The translations under genes were made by a program, and so were the position numbers. 64,000 bases of DNA from Comamonadaceae bacterium (GTDB lineage Bacteria; Pseudomonadota; Gammaproteobacteria; Burkholderiales; Burkholderiaceae_C): positions 62,001-126,000 of the forward strand of contig JAIXRJ010000017.1 in assembly GCA_027485235.1 (NCBI GenBank), given 5' to 3'. Of the stretch, positions 9,049-17,480 are shown piece after piece (position 1 is the stretch's first letter; each line of letters starts with the position of its first letter). The notes beneath the pieces are model-generated. The model had not been told where the DNA came from. It saw nothing but the letters and a program-made list of their open reading frames with translations, and searched no databases.

Positions 9049-9766
9049 GGTTTTCATGAACACGGCAGTCCACCCTTTGCCTCGATCAAGGGCACGCAAA
9101 AGTGCCTCGCCATTGCGCACAGATCGCAAGGGACAAATTTTGTTGGCCGCCGAACGCTTGTTCGCCAAGTACGGGTTTCATGCGGTCTCGATTCGCCAAA
9201 TCGCTCAAGAAGCCCAGGTGCCTCTGGCATTGGTGGGCTACCACTTTGGGCAAAAGCAAGCGCTTTTCCATGCGATCTTTGAGCACTGGTCCGCCACGAT
9301 TGAAGAACGGCTAGAGGGCTTGAGAACCCTGCAAGAACAAGCGCATTCAAAACAAAAATTACAGCGCATTGTTGAAGCGTTCATCTCCCCCGTGATCAAG
9401 CTTCGCTCAAGTCCTGAGGGGCAGTCTTATGCCATTTTGATCACCAAAGGCTTGAGTCCACAAAGTGATGAGGCCGATGCCGTCTTGCGTGATTTTTTTG
9501 ATCCCATGGCCGAAGCCTTCATTTCGGCTTTGCACGAAACCTTGGCGGCCGAATTCCCCCTGGCACAGGTCTCGCGCGGCACGGCCGCTTGGTGCTACCA
9601 ATTCAGTCTCGGTGTTTTGCTTCACCATTTGATCGACGACCGCGTGGCTCGGCTGTCCCATGGTGAATGCACGCCCAGCGACCCTGCAGTCCAATCGCAT
9701 TTGGTTCAGTTCATCGTGCACGGCATACGGGGAGCCGTGCAATCGTTTCACCCCCCGCTCGACTAA
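9047..9766 (+). CDS. TetR/AcrR-family transcriptional regulator
   Basis: An N-terminal TetR helix-turn-helix is clear (RKGQILLAAERLFAKYGFHAVSIRQIAQEAQVPLALVGYHFGQKQALF, about residues 28-74). A ligand-binding C-terminal domain of about 150 residues follows. The start is the ATG at 9047 or the ATG three codons on; an in-frame TTG further upstream is less likely. It leads a run of genes on the same strand (ABC importer, hydrolase, fumarylacetoacetase, Bug, Rieske oxygenase) and probably controls them. Effector unknown. Confidence 0.85.
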   Translation: MVFMNTAVHPLPRSRARKSASPLRTDRKGQILLAAERLFAKYGFHAVSIRQIAQEAQVPLALVGYHFGQKQALFHAIFEHWSATIEERLEGLRTLQEQAHSKQKLQRIVEAFISPVIKLRSSPEGQSYAILITKGLSPQSDEADAVLRDFFDPMAEAFISALHETLAAEFPLAQVSRGTAAWCYQFSLGVLLHHLIDDRVARLSHGECTPSDPAVQSHLVQFIVHGIRGAVQSFHPPLD

Positions 9767-9778
9767 CAGGAGACATTC

Positions 9779-10738
9779 ATGACCACCACTTTGGGTTTTT
9801 CTCGCCGCCAATTCCTCAGCCTCACAGCCACGGCGGTCGGTGCTTCCGTCTTGCCCTCACAAGCACAATCCACCACCAAAATCGTTTTTGGCTTCACGGC
9901 GGTCAATGATTTTGCGTCCGTCTTCGTGGCCAAAGAAGAAGGCTATTTCAGCAAACGAGGTCTGGACGTCGAGCCCAAGTTTATCCCACTGAACCCCTCC
10001 ATTCCTGCCGCCATCCAATCGGATTCCTTGCAAATGGGTGGCCCCACACCTTCGGTTTTTTTGCAAGCGGTCGACGGTGGGCTGGACCACGTGGTGGTCG
10101 GCGGCGGTGGCATGACCAGCAAAAGCGTCACGGGTGTGGGCTTCGTGGCCCGTGCGGGCAGTGGCATCCGTACAGCGCAAGACTGTGTGGGTAAAAAAAT
10201 CGGTGTGCCAGGCTTGGGCGCTTACTTGCACGTGACCTTTCGCGCATGGCTCAAACTCAATGGCGTTGACCCCACCAAGGTCAATTTCATCGAAGCCTCC
10301 TTCCCGCAGCACAGTGATTTGCTGCGTTCGGGTTCGCTCGATGGTGTGGTGACCGGAGACCCCTTCATGGCACGCATCTTGGCCAGCGGCACGGGCTATG
10401 TGGCGTCTTATTACACGACTTTTCAGCCCGATGGCATGCCCAGCATTCTGTATACCGCCCGTCGCGATTGGGTGGCCAAAAACGCCAGCGCCGTCAAAGC
10501 CTTCCAGGAAGCCATCATCGAGGGGGCCAACTTCATCCGAAAACCCGCCAACGATGGTGCCGTGCGTGCGCACATCGGCAAATACATCAAGCTCCCACCA
10601 GAGGTGCTGGCCAGCATGCAATTGAATCCGCCCACCCCCGTGATCAGCGAAAAGCAACTCAACTATTGGGTGGACATGATGAACGACCAGAAGATGCTCA
10701 AGGCCTCGCCCAAAGTGACCTCACTCATCGTCAAATGA
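9779..10738 (+). CDS. NitT/TauT-type ABC transporter substrate-binding protein
   Basis: This 319-residue periplasmic protein has a Tat-style signal (SRRQFLSLTATAVGASVLP, cut near residue 30). The SsuA/TauA fold is indicated by GFTAVNDFASVFVAKEEGYF, DSLQMGGPTPSVFLQAVDGG and GKKIGVPGLGAYLHVTFRAW. A ribosome site AGGAGA precedes it. Its stop overlaps the ATPase start as ATGA. The family takes up sulfonates, nitrate, cyanate, aromatic acids and pyrimidine precursors; the surrounding catabolic genes favour an aromatic or related acid. Confidence 0.88.
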   Translation: MTTTLGFSRRQFLSLTATAVGASVLPSQAQSTTKIVFGFTAVNDFASVFVAKEEGYFSKRGLDVEPKFIPLNPSIPAAIQSDSLQMGGPTPSVFLQAVDGGLDHVVVGGGGMTSKSVTGVGFVARAGSGIRTAQDCVGKKIGVPGLGAYLHVTFRAWLKLNGVDPTKVNFIEASFPQHSDLLRSGSLDGVVTGDPFMARILASGTGYVASYYTTFQPDGMPSILYTARRDWVAKNASAVKAFQEAIIEGANFIRKPANDGAVRAHIGKYIKLPPEVLASMQLNPPTPVISEKQLNYWVDMMNDQKMLKASPKVTSLIVK

Positions 10739-11508
10739 GTTCCGAAAGTTTGCTGTCGTTTGAAGGCCTGGGTATTCACCTCGGTGGGCGAGAAATTCTC
10801 TCGCCCACCTCTTTCGAAGTAGCACGGGGAGAGTTTGTCTGCATCATTGGCCCCTCGGGCTGCGGCAAAACCACTTTGCTGCGGGCGGCAGCGGGTTTTG
10901 TGCAGGCCAGCGTTGGCCAAATTCGCCGCAACGGACAGATTGTCCAGCGGCCCTCGCGCGAAGTGGCTTTTGTTTTTCAGGACTACACCCGTGCCTTGCT
11001 GCCGTGGCGAACGGTCGAAGGCAATGTCATGCTGGCCTTGGAGGCGGCGGATGTGCCGGTGGCCGAAAGGGCAGGCCGGGTGCAAAAAGTTTTGGAAACG
11101 GTCAACCTGCAAGCGCACATGCACAAGTTCCCTGCGCAGTTGTCGGGGGGGATGCAGCAACGTTTGCAAATTGCACGCTGCCTGGCGCAGTCCCCGGATG
11201 TGCTGATGATGGACGAACCCTTTGGCGCTTTGGATGCCATGACACGCGAAGCCTTGCAAGACGAATTGTCCCGGCTGGTGCGTGAGCAAGGCCTCACGGT
11301 GCTCTTTGTCACCCATGATCTGGAAGAGGCCATCTATTTGGGTGATCGCGTGGTGGCCTTGCGCACCAACCCCACGCCCGAGCAGCCCAGCTTGGCCGCT
11401 GTGATTGATGTGCCGATCGCCCATCCACGCGACCAACTCAGCGTGAAAGAACACCCTGAATTCTTGCGTTTGCGCCGTGAGCTGTATCACTACCTGGGGC
11501 ATGCCTGA
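10735..11508 (+). CDS. NitT/TauT-type ABC transporter ATP-binding protein
   Basis: This 257-residue ATPase shows Walker A GPSGCGKTT (residues 39-47), Q-loop FQDYTRALLPW, signature LSGGMQQR (136-143), Walker B VLMMDEPFGALD (156-167) and the switch histidine H194 (VTHDLEEA). The ATG at 10735 overlaps the preceding stop, so translation is coupled. It energises the two permeases that follow. Confidence 0.92.
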   Translation: MSSESLLSFEGLGIHLGGREILSPTSFEVARGEFVCIIGPSGCGKTTLLRAAAGFVQASVGQIRRNGQIVQRPSREVAFVFQDYTRALLPWRTVEGNVMLALEAADVPVAERAGRVQKVLETVNLQAHMHKFPAQLSGGMQQRLQIARCLAQSPDVLMMDEPFGALDAMTREALQDELSRLVREQGLTVLFVTHDLEEAIYLGDRVVALRTNPTPEQPSLAAVIDVPIAHPRDQLSVKEHPEFLRLRRELYHYLGHA

Positions 11509-12295
11509 GATGTGGTCACGCTTGCGCCCTTGGGTGTTTCCTGTGCTCTTGTTGTCGGTCATGGAGCTGTATGTGCGCAGCGTGGCAGACAGCAGCGATG
11601 CTTTGGCCACGCCGACTCAGGCACTCAAGGCTTGGTGGTCACTGCTGTGGTTGAACACCGATGAGGGTTTGTGGCGGGTGACTGGCTTCACGTTGGGCAC
11701 CGCCGCTTTGGGCTTGTTGTTGGGGGCTTTGGGCGGTTTGGTGATGGGCCTGGTTTTGGGGCTGTCTCAACGTGCCGGACGCATGGGGTTTTTGACCATC
11801 GAAATTTTGCGGCCCATCCCATCGGTGGCGCTCATCCCATTGGCCATGCTGGTGTTTGGATTTGGTGTTCGGATGGAGTTGAGTGTGGTGGCCTTTGCCA
11901 CCTTCTGGCCCATGCTCATCTTGACCCAAGCGGCAGCAAGGCAAGTGGAGCCACGTTTGTTGGAAGTTTCTTCTGCGCTGGGATTGAGTGCATGGCAGCG
12001 CACCAAGTGGATCGTTTTCCCCGCCATGATCCCGCGCTTGTTTGTGGCTTTGCGGCTGGGCGTGGCGGTGGCGCTGGTGGTGGCTGTAACGGTGGAGATC
12101 GCGGCCAACCCCCATGGCATGGGTTACGCCATGATGATCGCGCAGCAAAGCATGGAGCCTGCCCGCATGTTGGCTTGGTTGTTCTGGATTGGTGTGGTGG
12201 GGATGCTCATCAATGTGCTGACGCTGCGTGCCCAGCACTGGGTGTTTGTGCGCATGGGCGGAGCGGTGCTTGAAACTTCAAAGGTGAGCACATGA
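11501..12295 (+). CDS. ABC transporter permease (BPD_transp_1), first of pair
   Basis: This 264-residue inner-membrane protein has about six hydrophobic segments and a cytoplasmic coupling loop EVSSALGLSAWQRTKWIVFPAMIPR near residues 158-182 (the EAA-type motif). The chosen ATG at 11501 overlaps the ATPase stop by 8 bases; an ATG three codons later is also possible. It forms a heterodimer with the next gene. Confidence 0.87.
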   Translation: MPEMWSRLRPWVFPVLLLSVMELYVRSVADSSDALATPTQALKAWWSLLWLNTDEGLWRVTGFTLGTAALGLLLGALGGLVMGLVLGLSQRAGRMGFLTIEILRPIPSVALIPLAMLVFGFGVRMELSVVAFATFWPMLILTQAAARQVEPRLLEVSSALGLSAWQRTKWIVFPAMIPRLFVALRLGVAVALVVAVTVEIAANPHGMGYAMMIAQQSMEPARMLAWLFWIGVVGMLINVLTLRAQHWVFVRMGGAVLETSKVST

Positions 12296-13077
12296 CGAGC
12301 AAGCCATTGACCATGACCCAATGGATCGAGCCCGTGGCCGTGCTCATGGCTTTTGTGGTTCTTTGGTGGATGGCCAGCCATGGCGAATGGGTCAGCCGTG
12401 TTTTCTTGCCCACGCCCGAAGCCACCTGGGAAAGCCTGGTCAAAGGGTTTTCAAATCAGCCAGGCGCAGACAGCGCAGACCTGGCCGTGGCGAGTGGGCA
12501 GACCCTGCTGCGCATGCTGCTGGGCTGGGGCCTGGCCTCCCTCATCGGTGTGGCATTGGGCGCTTTGATTGGCATGTCGCTGATAGCCAGGCAGTGGATT
12601 GCCCCCACTTTGGAGTTTTTGCGACCTTTGCCTGCCTCAGCGGTTTTGCCCTTGGCTATCTCAATTTTTGGATTGAGCTCGGGCATGGTCTTGTTTGTGG
12701 TGTCCTTTGGTGCCATGTGGCCGGTGCTGCTGGCCACCGTGCAAGGTTTGGCAAATGTGGAGCCTCGGCTGCGTGAAGTGGCCTCTGGCTTGCAAATGTC
12801 GCGCACCGCCTTTGCCTGGAAGATCGGCTTGCCAGCCACCATGCCCGACATTTTGGCCGGCATGCGCTTGTCGATGACGGTGTCTCTGATCGTGGCGGTT
12901 GTTGGCGAGATGATCGCCTCCCAAGCCGGTTTGGGCCAAGCCATTTTGCTGGCCGCCCGTTCATTTCGCGCCAGTGAGTTGTTCGCTGGCATTGTGCTGT
13001 TGGGCGCTATCGGATTCGCCAGCAATGCTGTGCTGGCAGGACTTGAACACCGATTGTTGCGCTGGCAGCGGCCTTGA
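12292..13077 (+). CDS. ABC transporter permease (BPD_transp_1), second of pair
   Basis: A 261-residue protein with about six membrane segments and an EAA-type loop EVASGLQMSRTAFAWKIGLPA near residues 162-182. Its ATG overlaps the preceding stop as ATGA. Having two distinct permease genes in one NitT/TauT operon implies a heterodimeric channel. Confidence 0.87.
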   Translation: MTSKPLTMTQWIEPVAVLMAFVVLWWMASHGEWVSRVFLPTPEATWESLVKGFSNQPGADSADLAVASGQTLLRMLLGWGLASLIGVALGALIGMSLIARQWIAPTLEFLRPLPASAVLPLAISIFGLSSGMVLFVVSFGAMWPVLLATVQGLANVEPRLREVASGLQMSRTAFAWKIGLPATMPDILAGMRLSMTVSLIVAVVGEMIASQAGLGQAILLAARSFRASELFAGIVLLGAIGFASNAVLAGLEHRLLRWQRP

Positions 13078-13103
13078 TTTCACCCTCAAACCAGGAGACC
13101 ATG

Positions 13104-13910
13104 ATGACCCGAAAATTTGTTGATTTGTCCATCTTTCTCGAAAACGATGTGTTGAGCGATCCACCTGCTTTTGCGCCCAAGATCGAGTATTTCACGCACG
13201 AAAACACTTACGAGCAAATCGAGCCTTTTTTCCCCGGCCTCAAAAAAGAAGACCTGCCCGACGGGGAGGGTTGGGCCGTGGAGCTGGTGCAACTGTCGAC
13301 GCACAACGGGACACACCTAGATGCGCCGTACCACTTTCACTCCACCATGGACAAAGCGCTGGGCGAGAAAAAGCCCGCCATTGCCATCCACGATGTGCCC
13401 CTTGAGTGGTGCTTTCAGCCGGGTGTGAAACTCGACTTTCGCCACTTCGCCGATGGTTATGTGGTGACCGCTGCCGATGTGGAAGCGGAGCTCCAACGCA
13501 TTGGGCACACGCTCAAGCCGCTGGAGATCGTGATCGTGAACACCGCCGCCGGCATGCGCTATGGCCACCCCAATTACGTGGCCAGTGGCTGCGGTATGGG
13601 TTACGAGGCCACCATGTATTTGCTCGAGCGGGGCGTGCGACTGACCGGCACAGACGCCTGGAGTTGGGATGCCCCCTTCGTGCACACCGCACAGAAGTAT
13701 GGCGAGACCCAGGATGCCTCCTTGATTTGGGAAGGGCACAAAGCCGGACGCGATATTGGTTATTGCCACATCGAAAAACTGCACAACCTCGAGGTGTTGC
13801 CGCCGGCGGGTTTTTACATCAGCTGCTTTCCACACAAGATCCGGGGTGCATCGGCAGGTTGGACCCGTGCGGTGGCCATCTTTGACGATGCCTTGATGGC
13901 CTCATCTTGA
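13104..13910 (+). CDS. Cyclase-fold metal-dependent hydrolase (kynurenine formamidase-like)
   Basis: This 268-residue protein carries the cyclase/KynB metal motif HNGTHLDAPYHF, giving H67, H71, D73 and H77, and an N-terminal VDLSIFLENDV. These enzymes hydrolyse amides, lactones or ester-like bonds (N-formylkynurenine, isatin, some ring-opened lactones). The start at 13104 lies 6 bases after AGGAG; the ATG at 13101 is equally readable. It sits between the ABC importer and fumarylacetoacetase, so it probably acts on an intermediate of the same pathway. The substrate cannot be named. Confidence 0.82.
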   Translation: MTRKFVDLSIFLENDVLSDPPAFAPKIEYFTHENTYEQIEPFFPGLKKEDLPDGEGWAVELVQLSTHNGTHLDAPYHFHSTMDKALGEKKPAIAIHDVPLEWCFQPGVKLDFRHFADGYVVTAADVEAELQRIGHTLKPLEIVIVNTAAGMRYGHPNYVASGCGMGYEATMYLLERGVRLTGTDAWSWDAPFVHTAQKYGETQDASLIWEGHKAGRDIGYCHIEKLHNLEVLPPAGFYISCFPHKIRGASAGWTRAVAIFDDALMASS

Positions 13911-13923
13911 AGGGCTGTGGACC

Positions 13924-15258
13924 ATGAACAGTTTGAACCTGACCCACGACCCCAAAGCCCGAAGTTGGTTGGCCAGCGCCAATGGCAGTGATTTCCCGAT
14001 TCAGAACTTGCCTTATGGCCGATGCAGACGCCTGGGCAGACAAGAAGCTTGGCGCTGCTGCGTGGCCATTGGCGATCAGGTGCTTGATCTGACGCTTTTG
14101 GCCACCCAATCGGCTTGGTTGAGTGTGCCGGGTGTGAACACCGCGCTGGCCGCGGCTGCGGTGCAAGCTGCCAGCCGTGATTTGCGTGATTTGATGCGCA
14201 TGGGGACTGATGCTTGGCATGCGCTGCGCGTGGCGATGTTTCTGGCACTGCGCGAAGACGCATCGTCTGACGTGCAGCAGCAGCTCAAAACCGCATTGCT
14301 CGCTCAGTCGGAGGCAGAAATTGGCATGCCCGTTCAGGTGGGCGAGTACACCGATTTTTACACCTCGCTGCACCACGCACGCAATGTGGGCATGGCCATT
14401 GGCAACGGTGGTCAAGTCGCGCCCAACTTTTTTTGGATGCCGATTGCCTACCATGGCCGTGCATCGAGTTTGGGCGTGCAGCAGCGCTTGCACAGACCCA
14501 TGGGCCAAGCCATCGCACCCGGTCAAGAGCAACCCACCTATGGTCCCAGCCAGCGTTTGGACTATGAATTGGAAATGGCCATTTATATCGGTCAAGACAA
14601 CGACTGGGGCAGTCCTGTGGCGATGGATCGCGCTGAGTCGCACATCTTTGGCATGGGCCTGCTCAACGATTGGTCAGCCCGCGATATCCAATTTTGGGAA
14701 ATGGCCCCTTTGGGACCTTTTCAGGGTAAAAATTTCGCCACATCGCTGTCGCCGTGGATCGTGACGATGGAGGCGCTGGCCCCATTTCGCCTCCCGTTCT
14801 CGCGGGCAGACGAACACCCTCAGCCCTTGCCTTACCTGGATGGACAAGACCTGCGTTCCCACGGGGGTCTGGACATCGGCTTGTCGGTGTCATTGCAAAC
14901 CGCCAAGATGCGTGAGCTGGGAAGCCCCGCTCAAGAAATCTCCAAGACCAACTTCAAATACCAGCATTGGTGTGTCTCTCAAATGGTGGTGCAGCACACC
15001 GCGGGCGGATGCAATCTGCACGCAGGCGATGTGCTGGGCACAGGCACCGTTTCTGGTCCCACAGCGCCAGAAGCGGGTGCCATCATCGAACTGGCCAAGG
15101 CCGGCAAAGAACCCATCACCTTGGGCAACGGCGAGCAGCGAAGTTTCTTGCTCGATGGTGATGCGATTGTCTTGCGTGGTGTCTGCGAACGCGAAGGCCA
15201 TGTTCGCATTGGATTCGGCGAATGCGTGGGTGAAGTCTTGCCCGCGGAGACGAACTGA
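13924..15258 (+). CDS. fahA: Fumarylacetoacetase
   Basis: The enzyme splits fumarylacetoacetate, or a close analogue, into fumarate and an acetoacetate-type acid. At 444 residues it is full length, with an SH3-like N domain and a catalytic C domain. The metal and catalytic residues are all present: D144 and H151 (YTDFYTSLHHARN), E215 and E217 (DYELEMAIYIG) and D249 (LLNDWSARDIQ). Homogentisate dioxygenase and maleylacetoacetate isomerase are not adjacent. It may therefore serve an analogous intermediate made by the neighbouring hydrolase and Rieske oxygenase. Confidence 0.9.
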   Translation: MNSLNLTHDPKARSWLASANGSDFPIQNLPYGRCRRLGRQEAWRCCVAIGDQVLDLTLLATQSAWLSVPGVNTALAAAAVQAASRDLRDLMRMGTDAWHALRVAMFLALREDASSDVQQQLKTALLAQSEAEIGMPVQVGEYTDFYTSLHHARNVGMAIGNGGQVAPNFFWMPIAYHGRASSLGVQQRLHRPMGQAIAPGQEQPTYGPSQRLDYELEMAIYIGQDNDWGSPVAMDRAESHIFGMGLLNDWSARDIQFWEMAPLGPFQGKNFATSLSPWIVTMEALAPFRLPFSRADEHPQPLPYLDGQDLRSHGGLDIGLSVSLQTAKMRELGSPAQEISKTNFKYQHWCVSQMVVQHTAGGCNLHAGDVLGTGTVSGPTAPEAGAIIELAKAGKEPITLGNGEQRSFLLDGDAIVLRGVCEREGHVRIGFGECVGEVLPAETN

Positions 15259-15288
15259 TCTGGTCATTTATTTTTTTGGAGACGGTCC

Positions 15289-16260
15289 ATGCTGCTTTCA
15301 CGTCGAACGCTTCTTTGCACCATGGGGGCCCTGGCTGCGGCATCCGGCATGGCCCAGTCAACGGGATTTCCCAATCGCCCGATCAAGATCGTGCCTTTTG
15401 GCACCGCTGGCGGCCCCATTGACAGCCTGGCCCGCATTTATGGCGACAAACTCCAGCAGCGCTGGGGACAAGCCATCGTGGTCGACCCCAAACCCGGCGC
15501 CAGCGGCATCATTGCAGCAGATTACGTGGCCAAGGCCGCACCGGATGGCTACACGGTCATGATGACTTTGCCCTTGACCCATGTGAACAATGCCATCCTT
15601 CAAGCCAAGCTGCCCTACGACCCCGTTAAAAGTTTCAGTCCTTTGAGCATGCTGGCCGTTGGCGGCCCCATGCTGGTGGTGCGATCCAATGCACCCCTCA
15701 ACAACCTGAAAGACCTGGTGGACCATGCCAAGAGGAAAGGCAGCCTGAGCTACGGGACCTGGGGCAATGGATCGTCGGCCCATCTGTTTGGTGAACTGCT
15801 GGCCCAGCAAACGGGCTCCAAGCTGGTCCATGCAGCCTACAAGTCTGAGGCGGCCGCGCACAACGACTTGTTGGGTGAGTTGCTCGACTTTGCATGGGCC
15901 AACCCTTCGACCGCACGCGCGCAAACACAAGGCGGAAAAATGAAAGTGCTGGGCGTTGCGGGCACGCGTCGGGTGTCCACCATGCCGCAGATCGCCACTT
16001 TTTCAGAGCAAGGATTCAAGGGCTTCGATCTGGACAGTTGGATCGGGATGTATGCACCAGCCAATTTGCATGGGGACCTTCAAAACACCTGGGTGAGCGC
16101 CTTGCGCGAAATCACCGCCATGCCGGATGTCCAAGCCAAATTGATCAGCTTTGGTTTTGAGCCGCTGGGCAACACGCCTCAGCAGTTCATGGAGGTCTTC
16201 AAGGCTGACTTTCCGCGTGTCACCGAGCTGATCAAAGCCGCTGGTGTTCCAAGCAATTGA
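15289..16260 (+). CDS. Bug family solute-binding protein (third in window)
   Basis: This 323-residue periplasmic protein has an arginine-pair signal (SRRTLLCTMGALAAASGMA) and Bug motifs FPNRPIKIVPFGTAGGPID, KPGASGIIAADYVAKAAPDG and a SYGTWGNGSSAHLFGELLA segment. It departs from the usual VPYKG motif (here HAAYKSEAAAHNDLL), which suggests an unusual ligand. GGAG precedes the start. It lies between fahA and a Rieske oxygenase on the same strand. Confidence 0.88.
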   Translation: MLLSRRTLLCTMGALAAASGMAQSTGFPNRPIKIVPFGTAGGPIDSLARIYGDKLQQRWGQAIVVDPKPGASGIIAADYVAKAAPDGYTVMMTLPLTHVNNAILQAKLPYDPVKSFSPLSMLAVGGPMLVVRSNAPLNNLKDLVDHAKRKGSLSYGTWGNGSSAHLFGELLAQQTGSKLVHAAYKSEAAAHNDLLGELLDFAWANPSTARAQTQGGKMKVLGVAGTRRVSTMPQIATFSEQGFKGFDLDSWIGMYAPANLHGDLQNTWVSALREITAMPDVQAKLISFGFEPLGNTPQQFMEVFKADFPRVTELIKAAGVPSN

Positions 16261-16270
16261 TGGCCAATTC

Positions 16271-17476
16271 ATGAGCGACTCTCAACGCACCATACCGATC
16301 CACATCGATACGGGCACGGCCTACAACAAGCGCCCGGCGACCTCGAATTTGGAAATGACCCAAGTCGGGCGTGGTACCCCCATGGGTGAATTGCTGCGCC
16401 GCTATTGGCACCCCATTGGCGTGTGCAGCGATGCGAACACCACACCGCGCAAAGTGCGCGTTTTGGGTGAAGATTTGATTTTGTTTCGCGATAAAAAAGG
16501 TCGTCCTGGCTTGGTCTACCCGCATTGCGCACACCGAGGTACCTCTTTGTTTTACGGCAAAGTAGAAGAAGAAGGCATCCGATGCTGCTACCACGGTTGG
16601 CTTTTCGACGCCGAAGGCCACTGCAAGCAAAGACCTTGTGAGCCCGGCGAGGACCTGAACCGCCAAAATGTCCGCCAGCCTTGGTACCCTTTGCAAGAGC
16701 TCTATGGCCTGATCTGGGCCTACTTGGGGCCTCCCGAGAAAAAACCGGTTTTGCCACGCTACGAGTGTCTTGAAACCTTGGAGGACGGGGAGTTTCTGGA
16801 AGTCAATGACAACAGCATTGGTGGCGGTGGGCCGCCCATCATTCCCTGCAATTGGTTGCAACATTACGAAAATCTGGTCGACCCTTTCCATGTCGTCATC
16901 CTGCACTCGTCATTCAGCGGCACACAGTTCGTGGAGCAAATGGCGCTGATGCCCCAGGTCACCTGGGAAACCCAAGAGCACAGCGTGCGCACAGTCTCTT
17001 TGCGTCAACTGCCCGATGGTCAAACGCTTCGCCGCATCAGTGAAGCCGGCTTGCCGACACTGCGCGTGATCCCCAGTCCCCGCATCGGCCGGTATGGCAT
17101 GGTCGAATCATTGGGTTGGATCTTGCCCATCGATGACCACTCATTTCGGATCTATGTGGTGGGTCGTGTCAAAGAAGAGGGCGAACTTGTCAAGATGCGC
17201 TCACGACTGAACGGCAAATTGTGGGAAGAGTTGACGGAAGAAGAGCACCAACAATTTCCAGGCGACTATGAAGCCATGGTCAGCCAAGGTGTGATTGCCC
17301 ACCACTCGGAAGAGCACTTGGCCAAATCCGACATTGGCATCGTCAAGTTGCGCCGCTTGCTACAACAACAATTGCAACGCATCCAGGATGGCCTCGATCC
17401 TGCCGGCGTGAGTTTTGACCCGAGCAGTCCCTCCGTCCAATTCACGGCCGGGAACTTCCTTGTTCCCGGGCCTTGA
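16271..17476 (+). CDS. Rieske non-haem iron ring-hydroxylating oxygenase, catalytic subunit
   Basis: A 401-residue oxygenase of the phthalate/vanillate-type group. The Rieske cluster ligands are C86 and H88 (CAHRG) and C105 and H108 (CCYHGW). The mononuclear iron motif is N201-D204-H207-H212 (NLVDPFHVVILH). The ATG at 16271 is preferred over an in-frame GTG nine codons upstream that would overlap the Bug gene. No reductase or ferredoxin adjoins, so electrons must come from elsewhere. As the only oxygenase of this island it probably performs an initial hydroxylation or O-demethylation. Confidence 0.88.
   Translation: MSDSQRTIPIHIDTGTAYNKRPATSNLEMTQVGRGTPMGELLRRYWHPIGVCSDANTTPRKVRVLGEDLILFRDKKGRPGLVYPHCAHRGTSLFYGKVEEEGIRCCYHGWLFDAEGHCKQRPCEPGEDLNRQNVRQPWYPLQELYGLIWAYLGPPEKKPVLPRYECLETLEDGEFLEVNDNSIGGGGPPIIPCNWLQHYENLVDPFHVVILHSSFSGTQFVEQMALMPQVTWETQEHSVRTVSLRQLPDGQTLRRISEAGLPTLRVIPSPRIGRYGMVESLGWILPIDDHSFRIYVVGRVKEEGELVKMRSRLNGKLWEELTEEEHQQFPGDYEAMVSQGVIAHHSEEHLAKSDIGIVKLRRLLQQQLQRIQDGLDPAGVSFDPSSPSVQFTAGNFLVPGP
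17448..17469. terminator. Hairpin at the convergent end of the Rieske gene
   Basis: CCGGGAAC and GTTCCCGG make an 8-bp perfect stem with a 6-base loop inside the last codons of the oxygenase gene, four codons before its stop. The converging membrane-protein gene ends five bases beyond that stop. There is no T run, so intrinsic termination is only a possibility. Confidence 0.35.
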
Positions 17477-17480
17477 GGGG

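Noticed and set aside
13104-13910. Naming the cyclase-fold protein as kynurenine formamidase
   Set aside because: The metal motif fits the fold, but no tryptophan-pathway genes adjoin and the protein is longer than typical KynB, so only the family call is kept.
15289-17476. Assigning the island oxygenase to phthalate or another named substrate
   Set aside because: Rieske and iron motifs are clear but the sequence does not identify the substrate, and phthalate marker genes (dihydrodiol dehydrogenase, decarboxylase) are absent.
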